Shown here: positions 10,335 through 23,445 of the stretch, one piece after another
Position numbering within the stretch: the first letter of the stretch is position 1
How the letters are laid out: each line of letters opens with the position of its first letter
NCBI GenBank assembly: GCA_001247695.2
Contig: LGRX02035510.1
Location: 43,673-107,672, forward strand
Length of the DNA: 64,000 bases
Direction: 5' to 3'
Origin: Cymbomonas tetramitiformis
Taxonomy: Eukaryota > Chlorophyta > Pyramimonadophyceae > Pyramimonadales > Pyramimonadaceae
Translations under genes and position numbers: made by a program
The notes under the pieces: model-generated
The model's database searches: none
The model's input: the letters and a program-made list of their open reading frames with translations, nothing else
Told to the model about the DNA's origin: nothing

Positions 10335-13300
10335 TCAACAGGCTTCATCACTTGTTTTTTGCTCTGCTTTACTTCTTGCGCGCGTCTCCTGCGCGACTTC
10401 TGCCGTCCTCGCATCTTCGCTACTTTTCCCGAGTGCTTTCAAAAGAGAAGCAGGTGCGTAGCATGGCTCATTATTTCTTGACACATCGTCCAGATAAGAC
10501 ATGAGAATGGTGTCAATCATGAATTCGTAAACACTAAGTATCTGGTCAGCGATAATATATGAGAATGCGGCAACCAGAGCCGTAGGGAGAATGGGACTCG
10601 AAATGTATCGAGAAGAATCCGGATCAACGTAATCAGGGAGGCTTAAGAAGGCAAGTGCGACGATTCCCGAGGCCCCAGCCACCACAAGTTTCCCCAGGAA
10701 GAGCAAAAAGTCCCCCAAGCTGTTGACAGCTGCGATTTCCAGTGGGTTTGCGGTGATGAGGGCGGCTGCACGGCATGTTGACTTAACGTATCCAGTACCC
10801 TCCACTGCAATCATGATATACGCATGTCGGCTTATGAACGATACGATCCCATCCAATAACCATAGAAGCGATGAACAAGAACACTGGCAACACGGTGACG
10901 TGCGACTATTGGTTTCATGCTCTGCCTGCGAAGATTTTCTTTTTCTGGCCCATTGGTTCAAAATCTCAAGAAGCCACCGTCCTGCAAAAAATATGCTCTC
11001 AATGAAACTTGCAAGAGATATGGATCCCACGTGATAACGCCAAGCATTGCGCAACGAGCGGCTTAATGTACGTGGATGAAGTGTTCCGTCACTTGGCAGC
11101 CAATAATAGTGTGCAACTGCGCCAGCTATTGCCACATTAGAGTATCCACGAATGAAAAAGTGCGTCCAGATGAGAGCGAATGCGTTGTATATTTCGTACA
11201 GCTTGATGGTGTTGTTCCACTCTGTGGTATATGTGTCATCATCGGAATCTTTTACGATATGACCGGCACTCCACAGTAGCGCACTGATCACGATGAACCA
11301 CGCCACGAGTGCCGCAGTCAGCAAAAATGGTACAAGGGGGACCAGGAGTATCGATGGCATCAGCACAAGCGCATTGGCAGCAGCCTCCAAGCATCCAACG
11401 GTTACTGCCACAGTTTTCCTAAGCATCAGAATGCTGCAGACGAGGATTACTGCACTCACGGCGGTCATAACATAAGCAGCATACTCAAACACCTGCAACA
11501 CAAGCAAACCGCTTATGAACGTACCGCTCTCAATATCCATACATTTCCGCTATTGAAATACACGCTGGCTTACGACAAAGCCAGTGGCATGCACCAAGCA
11601 ACAGAGGCATAATATATTTTCAGCAATCATATACAACGTTATATTTATTTTTGTCAACATTTGGTCATGGAATAAAGTGACATAATAAGTGTAAAAACCA
11701 CCATTGACAATAACACTTGTCTTGATTTCCTTCTACTACATGTAAGCAATTATGATGCACAAAATGTCATGTTTAAACAGTTTCATTACTCAGCTTAGTC
11801 AATCTGGGGATCTCCGGTAACTGCTTTGTACAATCGAGATGCCGCGCACAATTTCGACGCTCCACGGAATTGCGATGCTGTGAAAAATCGACTCCGCTAA
11901 ATGTTGAGACGTTTCATTTCCCCTCGGGTCGTGTTTGGCATCGTACATCACCACAATACAAACTTATGTATTGTAAATTACTGTGCAGCTCAAATGCTGC
12001 ATACAGCACAAACAAACGTTTTCCCAGGGAAATGCTTTACACCCCATACAGGCAGTCAGCGCTCACCATCGTTGATAATTGATCGTTGAATTTTGGTTAT
12101 GCAGTGCAATTTGTGCTAGCCTCCTGCAATACATAAGAAGCTTGGGCTACAATTTGATTATATTACTACATCTGATAACACCTCATTCGGGCAACGCAAT
12201 TATATAGGAGCGCCTGTGATAAGCAAATAGGTCCTGAAAACACAACAGGATGGTATCGCCACCACGGGGGATGCAATGATAACGTATACTGATTAGGCAT
12301 AAATGATACAGCCCGACACACAGGTAGATGGCACATACACACACACACACGCACACAGGTAAGCACTGAGCTACAGCTGCACTGGTTCACGCGACTGCTT
12401 TGCTTGGGATTCGAAGCCGTCTGAGCCAAGATAGTGGATGGACAACGTGAAACTGAATATTGTTGCTTCACGCTCTCCCTGGCAACCAGAGTTCTTTTCT
12501 CGCATCAATAAGAAGGTAGCACGGTGGTGGCGAGTGGGGGGGCACGTTAGGGGCGAAGGCCATTTCACCGCTTGCCAGTGAGTTCATGATGCTTGGCGAG
12601 GTTGAATGGTCCTAGTAAGTATACTAGGGTTGACGTTAATCATATATGGGAATATCCTGCTGTCATTCATCCGTGTTCACAAGTATCGAGGGTGCTGATG
12701 ATGCATCGTTTACTCTGTGATGGTGGAACGTGCGATATAGCACGCGCTACACAAGCTATTAGCGCGTCGTTGTTATGAAAGTATAGCAATGCGCACGGAA
12801 CATCACCGGACTTGGACTTACTTGCAGCCTCGTCAACGAAACGCCAACAATAGGCGGTATTCAGTTCATACGCATACATATATTATCCTCCATCGATCAC
12901 TACATCGGATTTGAATATGGCAATATATCAGCAGCTCGTGAATTTATAAGGGGGTCATGAAGCGACTCACCTTTTCATCTGAACCCGATGGGTTTTTAGC
13001 GCTAGGGTCGTAGATGTCCACGTGCGAACCTAATGCCAAATGGCCTAGAAACCCTGCTTTCACGTAACAAAATATAGTGCCTCCAATGGAAATACAATTG
13101 ATGAACAGCACGGTGCCGTACAACAGCATTCCAGAGAACCGTCGCAAGAAGTAAACCCATACTAGACTCAAAAGTGCGGACAAAAGCAATCCACAGCATA
13201 ACGTCACAGGCAACGTCTTCCAGACGTCCGATATGTAACGGCGAGCTGTATTCGAAGCCGATGCTGACCGATGAAAAACGAAGCTGACAAAGTCTGGGAG

Positions 13301-13984
13301 CTCTGGCGCGGGACTGTTGTCAGCTTGAGCAGATGACTTACTGATCTCCGATGGAATGCACCAATTGAGCAACCCTGATGTAGGTGCAAGAACCGGATAG
13401 CACGGTCCCTTAAATTCTAGCGATTCTACTTTATCTGGACATCGAAGTTGATCGAAGTAGTTGCATTCGTGCTTGGGGTTATACTCGCACACAAAGGCCC
13501 GCGAAGGGAGCGCATCAAGCACCTCTTGCACGTGCTCGTCTTCACAAGAAATGTTAAGAGAAATGGATCGATCGGCCCAACCAGAATAATTGGATGGAGT
13601 CACCAAATCAGTGAAATCAAACACAGTTTTCGAAGGACACCCATCCACGCACACTCGCCTCTCATAAATATCATTGCCATCGCGGTTGTCCAACAGAAAA
13701 TACGCCTGTTTGCGCGATGAAAAATCCACTCCACTTTGAGGATGCTTCTGGCCGCAACGAAGTCCATCGTAATCGGTGCCATATAGTAGGCGATCTGGAT
13801 TGCCTAGAGTAAACGCTTGATAACCGATGTAAAACTCGAAAGCCCAGAAACCGACGAATATTAGTGCGAAAAGAACATCTCGCGATTGGCGCTGCTCATC
13901 GCTGCGTATGGGATTATATTCAGATGTCGGTACCAGTGGTGCTTCCAGAGTCCGCGCATCATTTTCGCCGTCAGAACCCGCCAT
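10335..13984 (-). CDS. Choline transporter-like protein (SLC44/CTL family), two exons
   Basis: Exons are 13984-12971 and 11492-10335, joined in phase 0 across a 1478-bp intron with a GTGAGT donor and a GTGTTGCAG acceptor. The product is 723 aa, a normal length for this family. After a short cytosolic head (ATG at 13984), TM1 is followed by NPDRLLYGTDYDGLRCG, the family signature. A large Cys-rich luminal loop follows. Exon 2 holds the multi-pass core, including FALIWTHFFIRGYSNVAIAG, AHYYW and YHVGS, and a C-terminal SYLDD...NNEPCY motif also typical of CTLs. The family carries choline and related ethanolamine substrates across plasma and organelle membranes for phosphatidylcholine synthesis. 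Substrate here is inferred from family only. No defects seen. Confidence 0.9.
11493..12970 (-). other. Large intron of the SLC44 gene
   Basis: 1478-bp intron containing a CA microsatellite near 12338-12358. Open frames inside it have no recognisable domains. Confidence 0.75.
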
Positions 13985-16900
13985 AATTATTATTACCGTG
14001 TATGCGAGAGAGAGAGAGGAAACGAAGAAGAAGACGCGAGGAGGAGGAGGGAGAGGAAGACTATCGAAACGCTTTGGCTCTTTTGGCGATTCATATAAGT
14101 TATGCAATACGTGTATTGAAGGTCGCTGGTATGTTCGCCCTACACCTGCAGGCACCCAACGACAACGTATACAAAAATATGTGCGCGTGCGATGTATCAA
14201 TAATGTGTAGCGATGTTGCGTATTATAATCCGGTAGGCGTAACTATCAATCTCTCGAAAGGTCCGCAACATTTTGCTCGCTTGACCCTGTATTATTCGGT
14301 AACTGACTATTATTATGTCAATTTCCACGCACCTGACCTGGCGTGAATCGATAGGATATCGTCGTATAGTGAGCAAGGGAGATCCATCCTGCGTTTTCCT
14401 TACACCGCGAGATGATAGCAGCGCGGTCGAGGTGGCAAAAACGGCAACGTTCCGTCGTTCAGTTGCTGACGCACGCACGGTCACCGAATCTGCTAGCTTT
14501 CGACCTCCCATAACATGATTCCTATAATCATTTTAAAATACCATATTATGATCGGATTCATAACCGGACTCGTCGATATTAGTCTTTTGGTATAATTACA
14601 GGTTTGCATTCTTCCGATATTAGTCGTCTTTATTACCGCCTCTGATAGCTCCACATTTCCTGAGCGACTATACAATTGAAATCTGCATTCTCGTTTCTGT
14701 ATTGATCTGTAATCACACGCAGTATTTTGGAATAATGCGAACGAGGATAACGATCTTTGATGGCGATGGTGATGAGTGATGATGTGGCGTGGCTATTGCG
14801 TGATGGAGATTTTACTGCTCTCGCTCCCTGTCCCGTTCCCGCGTCATCCATGCCAAACAGCCGCGACAAGAGCCGAAAATTGTGCGCATCGGTCTCACGG
14901 TGACACGATTCATGCGCGTCGTATATTTGAGCGCACGCCAAGTCAATCAGTGCTGGGACCCGGGATGGCCGTTTTGATTCGATTTGAATGGCATGGGGTC
15001 AAAACAAACGTTAGCAGAAAGATCCTAACGTTGGATTCGACACGGAGATCCCAGCATCCCGCGACGGATCCGTTGAGATCCCAGCGATGATCTCAGCGAT
15101 GGTGGCGGACTCGGAACGGAGATCCCAGTAGCGGTCATCGACTCGAAACGTAAATCCAAACGGTTAATTCCCGTCGACACCGTCATATATTCCTGCGATG
15201 GATTCGACACGGATATCCGGGAGCCGCAAGTGGGCGGACTGCGGTGTACCACCGCTGGGCAGGGCTACGGCCACACTTTGTCATGCTGGCATGTTTCATT
15301 ACTCTGGCAGGTTTTGACATTGCGGGGGTTGCTTGCTGTGGACTGCGGCGACATCACGGATCAACACCGACACCGCCTCTATCCCCGAAGCCCGCCGCCG
15401 CTGTATATGCAAAGTCTGCATGATTTGCAATTGGGTGTGAATTCACTCGATCCTGAGGTACGGCAGCAGGTGCTACCGAATTTTCAGAGGGTAGCTGCAC
15501 GAGCACCTGTTGGTGCGGAATTGACTACATACGGTAGTGCACCCTGCGGGCGGTGGTGCATTTGATTTTCTTTTGGCATCGGGCACGGTCCTTTGGTCTG
15601 GCGGTGAGGACATCCCCGCCGACGGCGTGCCTTAACCCTACACTGATTACAGCGCCACTCGCCACTGGTGTACTGGATCTTCCACAATGACTTTATGCGC
15701 TCTTATGTCTGTTGAATCTTTACATTACAATCACACAGCTCGAATTTTCTCGCTGCACTGCATGTTTTGTGCTTTGGGTTTCAGTTCCAAGAGCATATGA
15801 GTTGTCTTGGTTATCATATTTGCTCAGTAGTAACTGAATGTTTTGATATGCTTCGTGTCGATGGCGCATATCACGTCGAGTCCTCGACCTAAGTTCATGT
15901 GCAGAGTAATTTTGCCCTCCGCTTACAGGTTTTAATAATGATGATGATGATGATGATGATGATAATAAAACATTTACGCTGAGAATAATGACAAAGTCAC
16001 GAGTCCCCTGTACTTCTGCAAGCAGGCAACTGAAGGACAGAGGTAGCTGGAATCATCCTCATAGCGCGCCCCGAAGGGCTCATCCAGGCCAAATCGACCT
16101 AGGAAACCGCGGCAAGGCAAAACTACACTGAGCGCTAAAAAGGTCATGCCGGCGGAGAAGCAGCAGAGGAAGTGGAGGTGGAGCGTGGCTGCATCTGTGA
16201 TGGGGAAAGAGGTGGTTTGAAACCCTGTGCGGATTCCTGACGCTCCTGGGAGGTAATACGCACTTGGTCAACGATGTAACGCAACAAAACTATATACGAC
16301 ACAGTAGTAACTGAATGTTTTGGCATTCGATACATCGTTGCCCAAGTGATACAGATAGACGTCGGAAGTTAAATGAATTTGTTGTTGGGCAATGCAAGCA
16401 CAATATGTACACGACGAAATGCGATTCGGATGCATCCGTGCCTAAATGTTTCCGCATGTCAATATTATTTGCTGAGACTGCAATTAAATCATTTGCCTAG
16501 GCATATACTACTAGCAAATCGTTTGCCTATGTGCAGACTGCAATATTCGGCATTTGCCTACGCACACACTAAATTAAGCCCATCACAATTAAATGCTACT
16601 AATGGCTTATGACGGATATATAACAGTACATGCAATGTGATTACATTGACGACCTAAACATCCAGGCGCTATCCTTTTTAAGGTCTGGACACATACACAC
16701 ATATACACACCGATGACTCAGGCAGCTCGGGGGTCAGAGGTGAACCGGCGTCTGGCGCATAGCAAGAGTGTGTAGGCAGTGCAGTTGCAGAGGCGCTTGA
16801 GTGGCCCAGCGAGGCTTAGGGGGTCCGTTCTTCACAAGTGAGCTCCGGAGAATCCGGATAAGTGTCCCGAAGTGTGTGTGTGTTGGATCCTTTGATCCCC

Positions 16901-17397
16901 GGTGTGGGTACATTGTTCAGCCGATCTCCCGTGCCAAAGGAATCGGTCCAAAGATAATCCACACACAGCAACATGAGAATATATCATATCAGTTAACAGG
17001 GCTCGCTCACTTCATCTCTCCACAAAGCTTTACCAGCAGTGACTGTGCGAAGTCTTCTTCAGGTGCATACACCTACCATAAATTTGATAATCGACACATG
17101 TGAAGCTTAATATACTGACGGCCCTTACTGTTTGCGACAAGAACTAGTTCTGGATATACCCTTAAATTATCATCCAAGCACCCGTGTTGACATCAACGGG
17201 TGGAAGGAAGGAGCATGCTCTTCAAAACTGTAACAAGGACACGGCGGCGTCACCCTGAAAGAGGTACAGGAGAGAGGCGTAGAATCTAAAACGGGGAACT
17301 GAGCCGGATTGACACGATGAAGAAAGCCCGTCGCTAAGAGTCAGCCACTTGCGACAGCACCTTAAGGTGTTATCGCTTTGTCAACGAATCAATAGGA
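13985..17397. other. Intergenic region with no convincing gene
   Basis: It contains a GA-rich stretch upstream of SLC44 (14002-14065) and a (GAT)n microsatellite near 15938-15966. A 20-base sequence CAGTAGTAACTGAATGTTTT occurs at 15825 and again at 16302. A frame at 15397-15565 reads like protein (LYMQSLHDLQLG, DPEVRQQVLP) but has no family I recognise and no clear splice sites. Confidence 0.5.
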
Positions 17398-18515
17398 TCA
17401 CTGAGGCCGCGTAAACTCTTGCAACGAGCGTGTCAGGTGCGTCACTTGATACTTGAGCTTTTCATTTTCCTCTTTAAGCTTCGCCGCTTCGGCCAACGCC
17501 TATGTCAGCAACCCGATCCCTTCAGAAGCTGCTGTCCCTTATCGCTCTCATAGGGTTGCATAGTATTTGTCGGTTAGAACGGCAGCCCCTGTGGGATCCA
17601 GCAGCGTGCACTGTGTCTGTACAGGCTCTTTTATCCTGCAAGGTCGCCTTGCGAGACTCTGTACTAGCTTAGCACGTTTACCTTGCCAAGGCTAAAGTCA
17701 TTCAAGGGAGGCAGCGCGCCAGCTTAGAAAAAAGTGGCGGGCTAGTTGCGAATACTGAATTTAAGGGGTTTTGGCACTGTGCTTTTAAATGGCTATTACC
17801 CTCCAGGCCTTAGTACACGTCGTTCTACTGTCCCCGACTTGCAGGCGACTTGCAACAACTGACTTACAGACGTCGGGGAAACGGTGCGTAGACGTACCGC
17901 TGAGTTTTCAGCAGCAAGTTCCTTTTGCTCGCAACGCGCCGTGCCAAGTTGAGTCCGGAGCGTCAAGAGTGAAGCCATCACGGTCTTCCGGAATTCGAGA
18001 TCGTTGCCACCGGTTCCGCCGCCGCCTGTAAAGACTCAGGGGATGTAAGGTCAAGCGCACTCGGGGCAATTTCTCGCGCCAGTCTTGTGCTGACCGCGAA
18101 CATCGCGTTCGGGGTCCTCTTTAACGGGATCGGTTTGCACACGTGTCTCGTCTAAAACTACCTTGACGCGGTGCTGACCATCCTTTGCAGAGGCAGCTTT
18201 ACAGTACCCCAAACTGATCACAAAATCACAAGCGAATCACAAGCGAATTTCACTGGTTGCGACAATTGAGAGAGGCTTCGAAGACTCTCGAAACTCACAC
18301 ACACATATAAAAGGGCCCACAACTCAACAATAGACAGCAGTGGACACAAACAACGTGGACATTCCTTCGTTGAGGATATGCCGTCGGGATCAGTTGAGCT
18401 ACATTACTAAGAATAGCCGAGGCTGAGATACACCTAAAGCCTGTTCGAGCGCTACAAGACGTTGCTCAGCCTCCGCGGCACGTGCTTCGTAAGCGGCAAG
18501 GGTTTCGCTATCCAT
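17398..18515 (-). CDS. Small coiled-coil protein, four exons
   Basis: I assembled this gene from exons 18515-18434, 18196-18095, 18025-17868 and 17499-17398. Phases agree at all three junctions and the product is 147 aa. Intron donors are GTGTAT, GTCAGC and GTAAGT; the second is weak. Introns are 237, 69 and 368 bp. Exon 1 encodes a heptad-rich helix (AYEARAAEAEQRLVALEQAL). Exon 3 encodes RTQLGTARCEQKELAAENSA and exon 4 ends in KLKEENEKLKYQVTHLTRSL. That last stretch resembles the N-terminal leucine-zipper extension of animal arginyl-tRNA synthetases, but heptads are generic and no catalytic domain follows. Probably an oligomerising adaptor; function unknown. Confidence 0.5.
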
Positions 18516-20388
18516 GCCGAAAGAGCCTGAAGACCCAGGAAGCGATCGTCTGGTAAGCTATAAGAAAACCCAGGGTTGTCTCGATCAGGTATCGCGGTTG
18601 GGCAGACTCGAAGGTCCTGCTTGCGCATAGCAAAAAATAACAATCAAATTGAAAACGACACGCGGCGAACCGGTTTTAGGGTGAGCCGTACAATACTGTC
18701 TACAATCATAAGGAAAACAAACTAAACGTCAATCAGCCTCTTCCGCTCACATGGCCCTGTCTGTTTGCAAACCCTTCACGCATTTCCGGACAACCCACAG
18801 CCCAGCCCGAAGAAAGCAGCGAAAAATAATAATATATGGGACTCCAGGTAGCATATCGACACGCGCAAGGAAACTTTCGTGGAAGATGATAGCTGGGCCA
18901 AGCGCGAGTTAACCCTAGCCCTCAAGGAGAATTGAGATATCAAAGATGGGTCCATTTTCGTCATTCCGCATGGTGGCACCTCCTGGGAAGAATTCCTACC
19001 GTTTGTGTAGAGTTTGGGAGCGTGCAATAGACCTCAATGCCTGCCCTTTACGTTTGAGTGATGCAGTTACGTTTGAGTGATGTAGGAGAAGCGTCGGGAG
19101 GACTGGAGGGGAGGCAGGGGACACAACGACAGGTACTTGTAGATTCAAGCGAAGGTTGGACAGTTGGACACTCCAGATCGTGAGATCGATATCCATGTCG
19201 CAGTGGGAGTAGCGCACCGGTAGCGCACGGCAGTGGCGATCTTGGTTTCTACCGCTCGGTTCTACCAGTGTTCTTACGTTCTTGGCTGAGGCCGCTGCGC
19301 GGCCGGTCGCGATTTTCGATGCGACAAGGATACAGTATCGATCTAGCGTCACAGGATGGAAAGCAGCTCGTCCGGTGCTCCGGTCTAGTGTCACAGGAAA
19401 ATAAAAAGGTTTTTAAAAATTGGGAAAAAAATCGCTTCTGGAGGCTCTCTCTGGTCTCACGTCAGCACTCGACTGTCTCAGCCAGACGAGAGTTGAGAGA
19501 ATCAGTTGATCAGTATGATTATTATCACACTCGAGTATCAGAATGTATGCAGCAGTATCATACTCCAGTATCAGAATCACGAATCAGATAAACCATGATA
19601 ATGATGTTTTAGTTCAGTAAAGCTGTGTCACTCGACTGTAACGTGTATAAAGCTCTGGTTTAAAGCGCCTCATCATAACGCAACCCTCTTCGCAGCAAGT
19701 GGAATAAGGTACCTTATTGGTGAGACTTTGCCGCCTGTTTGAGATCGAGTTTGACATCTCGAGACCCTGAGCGAGGATACAAACCTGAGCAAAATAACCT
19801 AGCGGTCTGCGCGATAACCCCCCCACACAGACCCAGGTCCAAAGCTTTCCAACCTCCAGCTAGGTACGCCTTGCCAATTTGTACCGGAGGGAGCGAGGGG
19901 AGCTGCCTGGACGGAGTTTTCAGCGTCATGGCGTTTTTCCCGCTTCAACAGAAGTTGTTCGCAGAGCTGCATGTGCGCATGGTGTAGATCTCATAGCAGC
20001 AGCAAACTGTCGTGTCAAGACTATTTATGAGATGTCTGGAAAACTCCAACTGAAGAGACTGGAGTTCGATCTGAAGAGACTGGATTTCAAGAGATGATCA
20101 GATTTCATATCGTTGTGTATATTGTGTAGTAGGCCAAGGTCATCGACGGGGTCGTTGATTACATGTGAGCAAGGGGTCGCATCGAACCGCCCTCAACCTT
20201 CCAAGTCCGATACTGACCAAAATATTTGGATGTGATTTTTGTGTGTGAGACTGACAGATCCTGAGCAAGCCGTAGAAAGGTGCAACGTACCGCCTGATCT
20301 TTGAAAGAGGTCAAGCAGTACTCCTCTAACCCGAGCAGCCATCCATCAGTTCTTTGAAGAAAGCCAATACCTATAGATAAAGATTAAC
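18516..20388. other. Intergenic, no gene recognised
   Basis: Short open frames on both strands show no domain, no consistent splice structure and no long repeat. It should hold the promoters of the flanking divergent genes. Confidence 0.45.
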
Positions 20389-23300
20389 ATGCTGTCCTGG
20401 AGTCTCGCTACAACTGTTGTTCCAACCCGAACAGCCCACCGAAATGCGCCCATCGAGCATATAATTCCAACCCAGTCAAGGCTACCGACAGCGAGGGTGC
20501 CGGCGGCCTGGGCGACCGCCCCACGTTTTATGTGGCACACTCCACATCCCCAAAACTTTTCCCGAAGATTCCTCGGCTTTCGACCAACTCCAGCAGCTCT
20601 TTTTCACGGTGAATCTCTCGGACGCTTCCATTCACACTCATCACAGGCTTTCTCCACTTGCCGCTGCAACGCGTCCGAAGAGGCCACTTGGGCTGCGCCC
20701 GAGGACGGGGATGAGAAGATCGTGCTCGTGTGTGGGAAAACGGGCGTGGGCAAGAGCAGTCTCATCAATGCCTTGACGGGCACGACGAGTGCCGAGGTGC
20801 GCGCGGCTACTGACTTAGATGCAATCCAGAACTTCTATAGCTCTTGCTGTTTTCTTTGTCAGGGACTCTCAAGGCATCACGCCTATATCTCGGTCTCGCC
20901 GGCTCGCCTGTGGGCATTTTTGGACACTAACCGCGCTAAAACTGGTCAAGCTGTGTCCACTCTATTCGCACAGGTCCTGGAAATCCTCAGGTTGTCTAAA
21001 TGCACTGCTTTTAGGGACGAGCACTGTCACAGAAGCGCTGATGATGCAGCAGGACTTGCGACCTGCTGGGGCGCAAAGGCTTCTCCGCGTATTGTTCAGA
21101 AGCGGCTACAAACATTATATATATATATATATATACATATAGGACGTTCTCAGATGAAATGCTTATTCTCCATGGCCGGAGAGAGGTCCGTGAGAGATGG
21201 ACGGGCGGGCGCACAGATCGGCGCGCTAGAGGTGGGCACGCGCGCTATCGCGTCGCATCCGGCACCCGAGAGGGAAATCGAACTGGTGGACACACCAGGG
21301 TTCTATGACGTGGAAGGCCGCACTCCCGAGGGAGTCCTGAAGGAGATGGCAGGGGTCCTCGAGGAGTATCACAGCGTGGTGTACTGTCAGCCGGCCTCGG
21401 ACCGCCGCATGCGGCTGGAGGACCAGCAGTCCATCGAGGTTCTGGTGACCGCTCTCGGGGCAGCAGGTTGCGCCTCTCGTCGCCTCTTGGCTCAGAGAGT
21501 CTTGTAGCCACTTGCTCCGTGCGACAAATTAATAGGGTGTTACACTAGGTTGTTACGGAAGGCTCTCTGGTTCTTGCCTCGCAGAATTGTATGTAGTCAG
21601 TAGTGTGGGGCGTGCTGTTAGGGCAGGTGCTGCTAGGTTGTTACGGAGGCCTGGCAGCACAGGAGTGTCGTCAACTCAAGTAGGAGTTATACTGGGTTGT
21701 TGCAGAGCCTGCTATAGTTCTTGCCTCGCAGCATACGAGGTGTCGTGCACTCATGTGAGCATTAGAGTTTGTTGGGCGCACCAACGCAAGTGGTCGAGTT
21801 CATAGGGCATCGGAGGGGCCTGAAGTGTGTGATGGGCGTCTTAGGGGTAAGCGTACTTAGATGGGTGTCAGGTTAAGGATTGCTTTGTGGCATACTTATG
21901 GACACTTGCTTTATGCAAGCAAGGTGAAAGTGGCCCTTTCACCTATGGGTGTTGTGCTTGTATAGCCACCACTCGTATCATCATCGCGCTCACTTTCGGC
22001 AACGAGGTGCCAAGCGAAGAAACCCTGGCGATCAAAATAGCGCAGACGAGGGCCCTATTTTCAGGTGCAAGGACTCTTCAGTGCTTTCACTACTGAAACC
22101 CTAATATTCTGCCACTTGAAATCTTCGAATCTGTTTCATCTGCCTTGCTGGAAGGTCGGCGCAAACCTGTCGGCTCGGCCATCCCATGCCTGAACTTCAA
22201 AGATCCATCGTGCTCATCGCAAATATTCGTGGTGAAGCTTGCGCGCATTTAGTCTGAGTTGTCAGCGAGCTTTCAGTTGAGTTTCGACGTCCTGTGTGAA
22301 GAGACTTCTGCACGCAACCGAATCAACGCCCTTCTGCCACGGCAGGTCCCAGGGTTTGATTGTTGCAGTTTCCCGCGTCCTGCGTGTGCTTATCTCGGGG
22401 AAGTGTGCTGTTGAGGCCTAAGGGATGCGCCCCCCCCGTCCGCTCTGCACCTCCCTGGCGAACAGATGCTCAGGCAAGATGCATCGCGGAGGGCCTCTGG
22501 GATGAGCGAGTGGAGGGGGAGGAGGAGCCCGTGCCGTACACCGAGACGCCTCCCGTGCTGGAAGCAGTGGTGTGTGGTATCGCCGGCGATGGCGCTGGGT
22601 GGGAGGATGAACTGTGCAGCACGTTGCGCCACGTGTCGACAGGGCGTGCTCCGGTACCCTTGGCGATCAAGTGGGCCTCCTTGAGGAAGATGGGCATGAT
22701 GGATGTGGAGCCCAGGGCCCCTCCCCCTCCCATGGAGCTTGTCAACGAGTTCATTGAGGCGATGACGGGGACCTTCAGCCAAGCGGGGGCCGACGGGGTA
22801 TCACGGCGCTGTCGAGTGGCCTCGCCGGTGGCGATTGACGGCATGCCCTCGGGCTTTGGCTCGTCGTTTTGCTGTATCACGGAATTCGAGGGCGCTGCCG
22901 GTGCGTGCTTCGCAGCGCGCCGAGTTTAAGGGCAGCCGCGGCCTGCCTGCGAGGGCCGTTGCGAAGCTATTCCTTGGAGGGCGGATGGCCTCAGGGTGAC
23001 CAATTGGAAACTAACTGGGACCACACTGCCCGGCCTTTGCTGCTCTGGGCCAAACAGCATTCCACATACTCCGTATATTTCGCCTTTCTGTGGGATCTTA
23101 CTCTTCAGACCGGGGGGTGCCACAGACTCTATCGAGGAGGGCTGCACCGCTGCGCTGCTCCGTGGTAGCGCGGTTTCCAAGGTGGTGATGGTGATGCCTG
23201 CTGGGGAGGCCTCGGTGATGCGGGTGGACAATGGGAGTGTGCCTCGGCGGCGCCAAGCCAAATCCTATCAGGAGCTGGTGTCTGGGAAGTGGAAGGTGAT

Positions 23301-23445
23301 GCGGGAGTCGGCTCTAGAACCTTCTGCTATCTTGAAAATCGCCCTTTCTTATTCAACTATCCTGATGATCTGTAACATTATGAAACGTACACTCATATAC
23401 GGGGTGGGTCGACCCCTGAGTGAACCCCACTCGGCACTCCACTAA
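20389..23445 (+). CDS. P-loop GTPase (AIG1/Toc-like), predicted organelle presequence, six exons
   Basis: Exons 20389-20796, 21217-21466, 21966-22064, 22266-22402, 22474-22900 and 23126-23445 join in phase, giving 546 aa. Donors are GTGCGC, GTTGCG, GTGCAA, GTGTGC and GTGCGT. The first ~105 residues are rich in Arg, Ser and Thr and poor in acidic residues, like a mitochondrial or plastid presequence. G1 is GKTGVGKSSL, about residues 116-125, just before the exon 1 junction. G3 is DTPGF in exon 2. Exon 3 carries RIIIALTFGNEVP in the G4 position, without a canonical TKxD, as in septin/AIG1/Toc-type GTPases. The C-terminal third is acidic and Gly/Pro-rich and unfamiliar. Intron 1 holds an AT microsatellite (21114-21137); intron 2 holds degenerate repeats. 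The last exon's end is least certain. Confidence 0.7.
21530..21800. repeat. Degenerate tandem repeat in GTPase intron 2
   Basis: The phrase TAGGTTGTTACGGA or close variants recurs with GTTCTTGCCTCGCAG and GTCGTGCACTCA-like segments at spacings of roughly 70-100 bp. At least three degenerate units can be followed. Confidence 0.55.

Noticed and set aside
12400..12430. Possible tRNA T-arm (CTTCGAATCCC) on the minus strand
   Set aside because: No acceptor, anticodon stem or box A could be paired around it.
15230..15565. 111-codon frame with protein-like second half
   Set aside because: No recognisable domain, no clear exon boundaries and no neighbouring exon in phase; left as unannotated.
22346..22368. 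A 23-base intron in the GTPase gene
   Set aside because: Too short; a 71-base intron (22403-22473) gives an equally good phase match and fits other intron sizes here.
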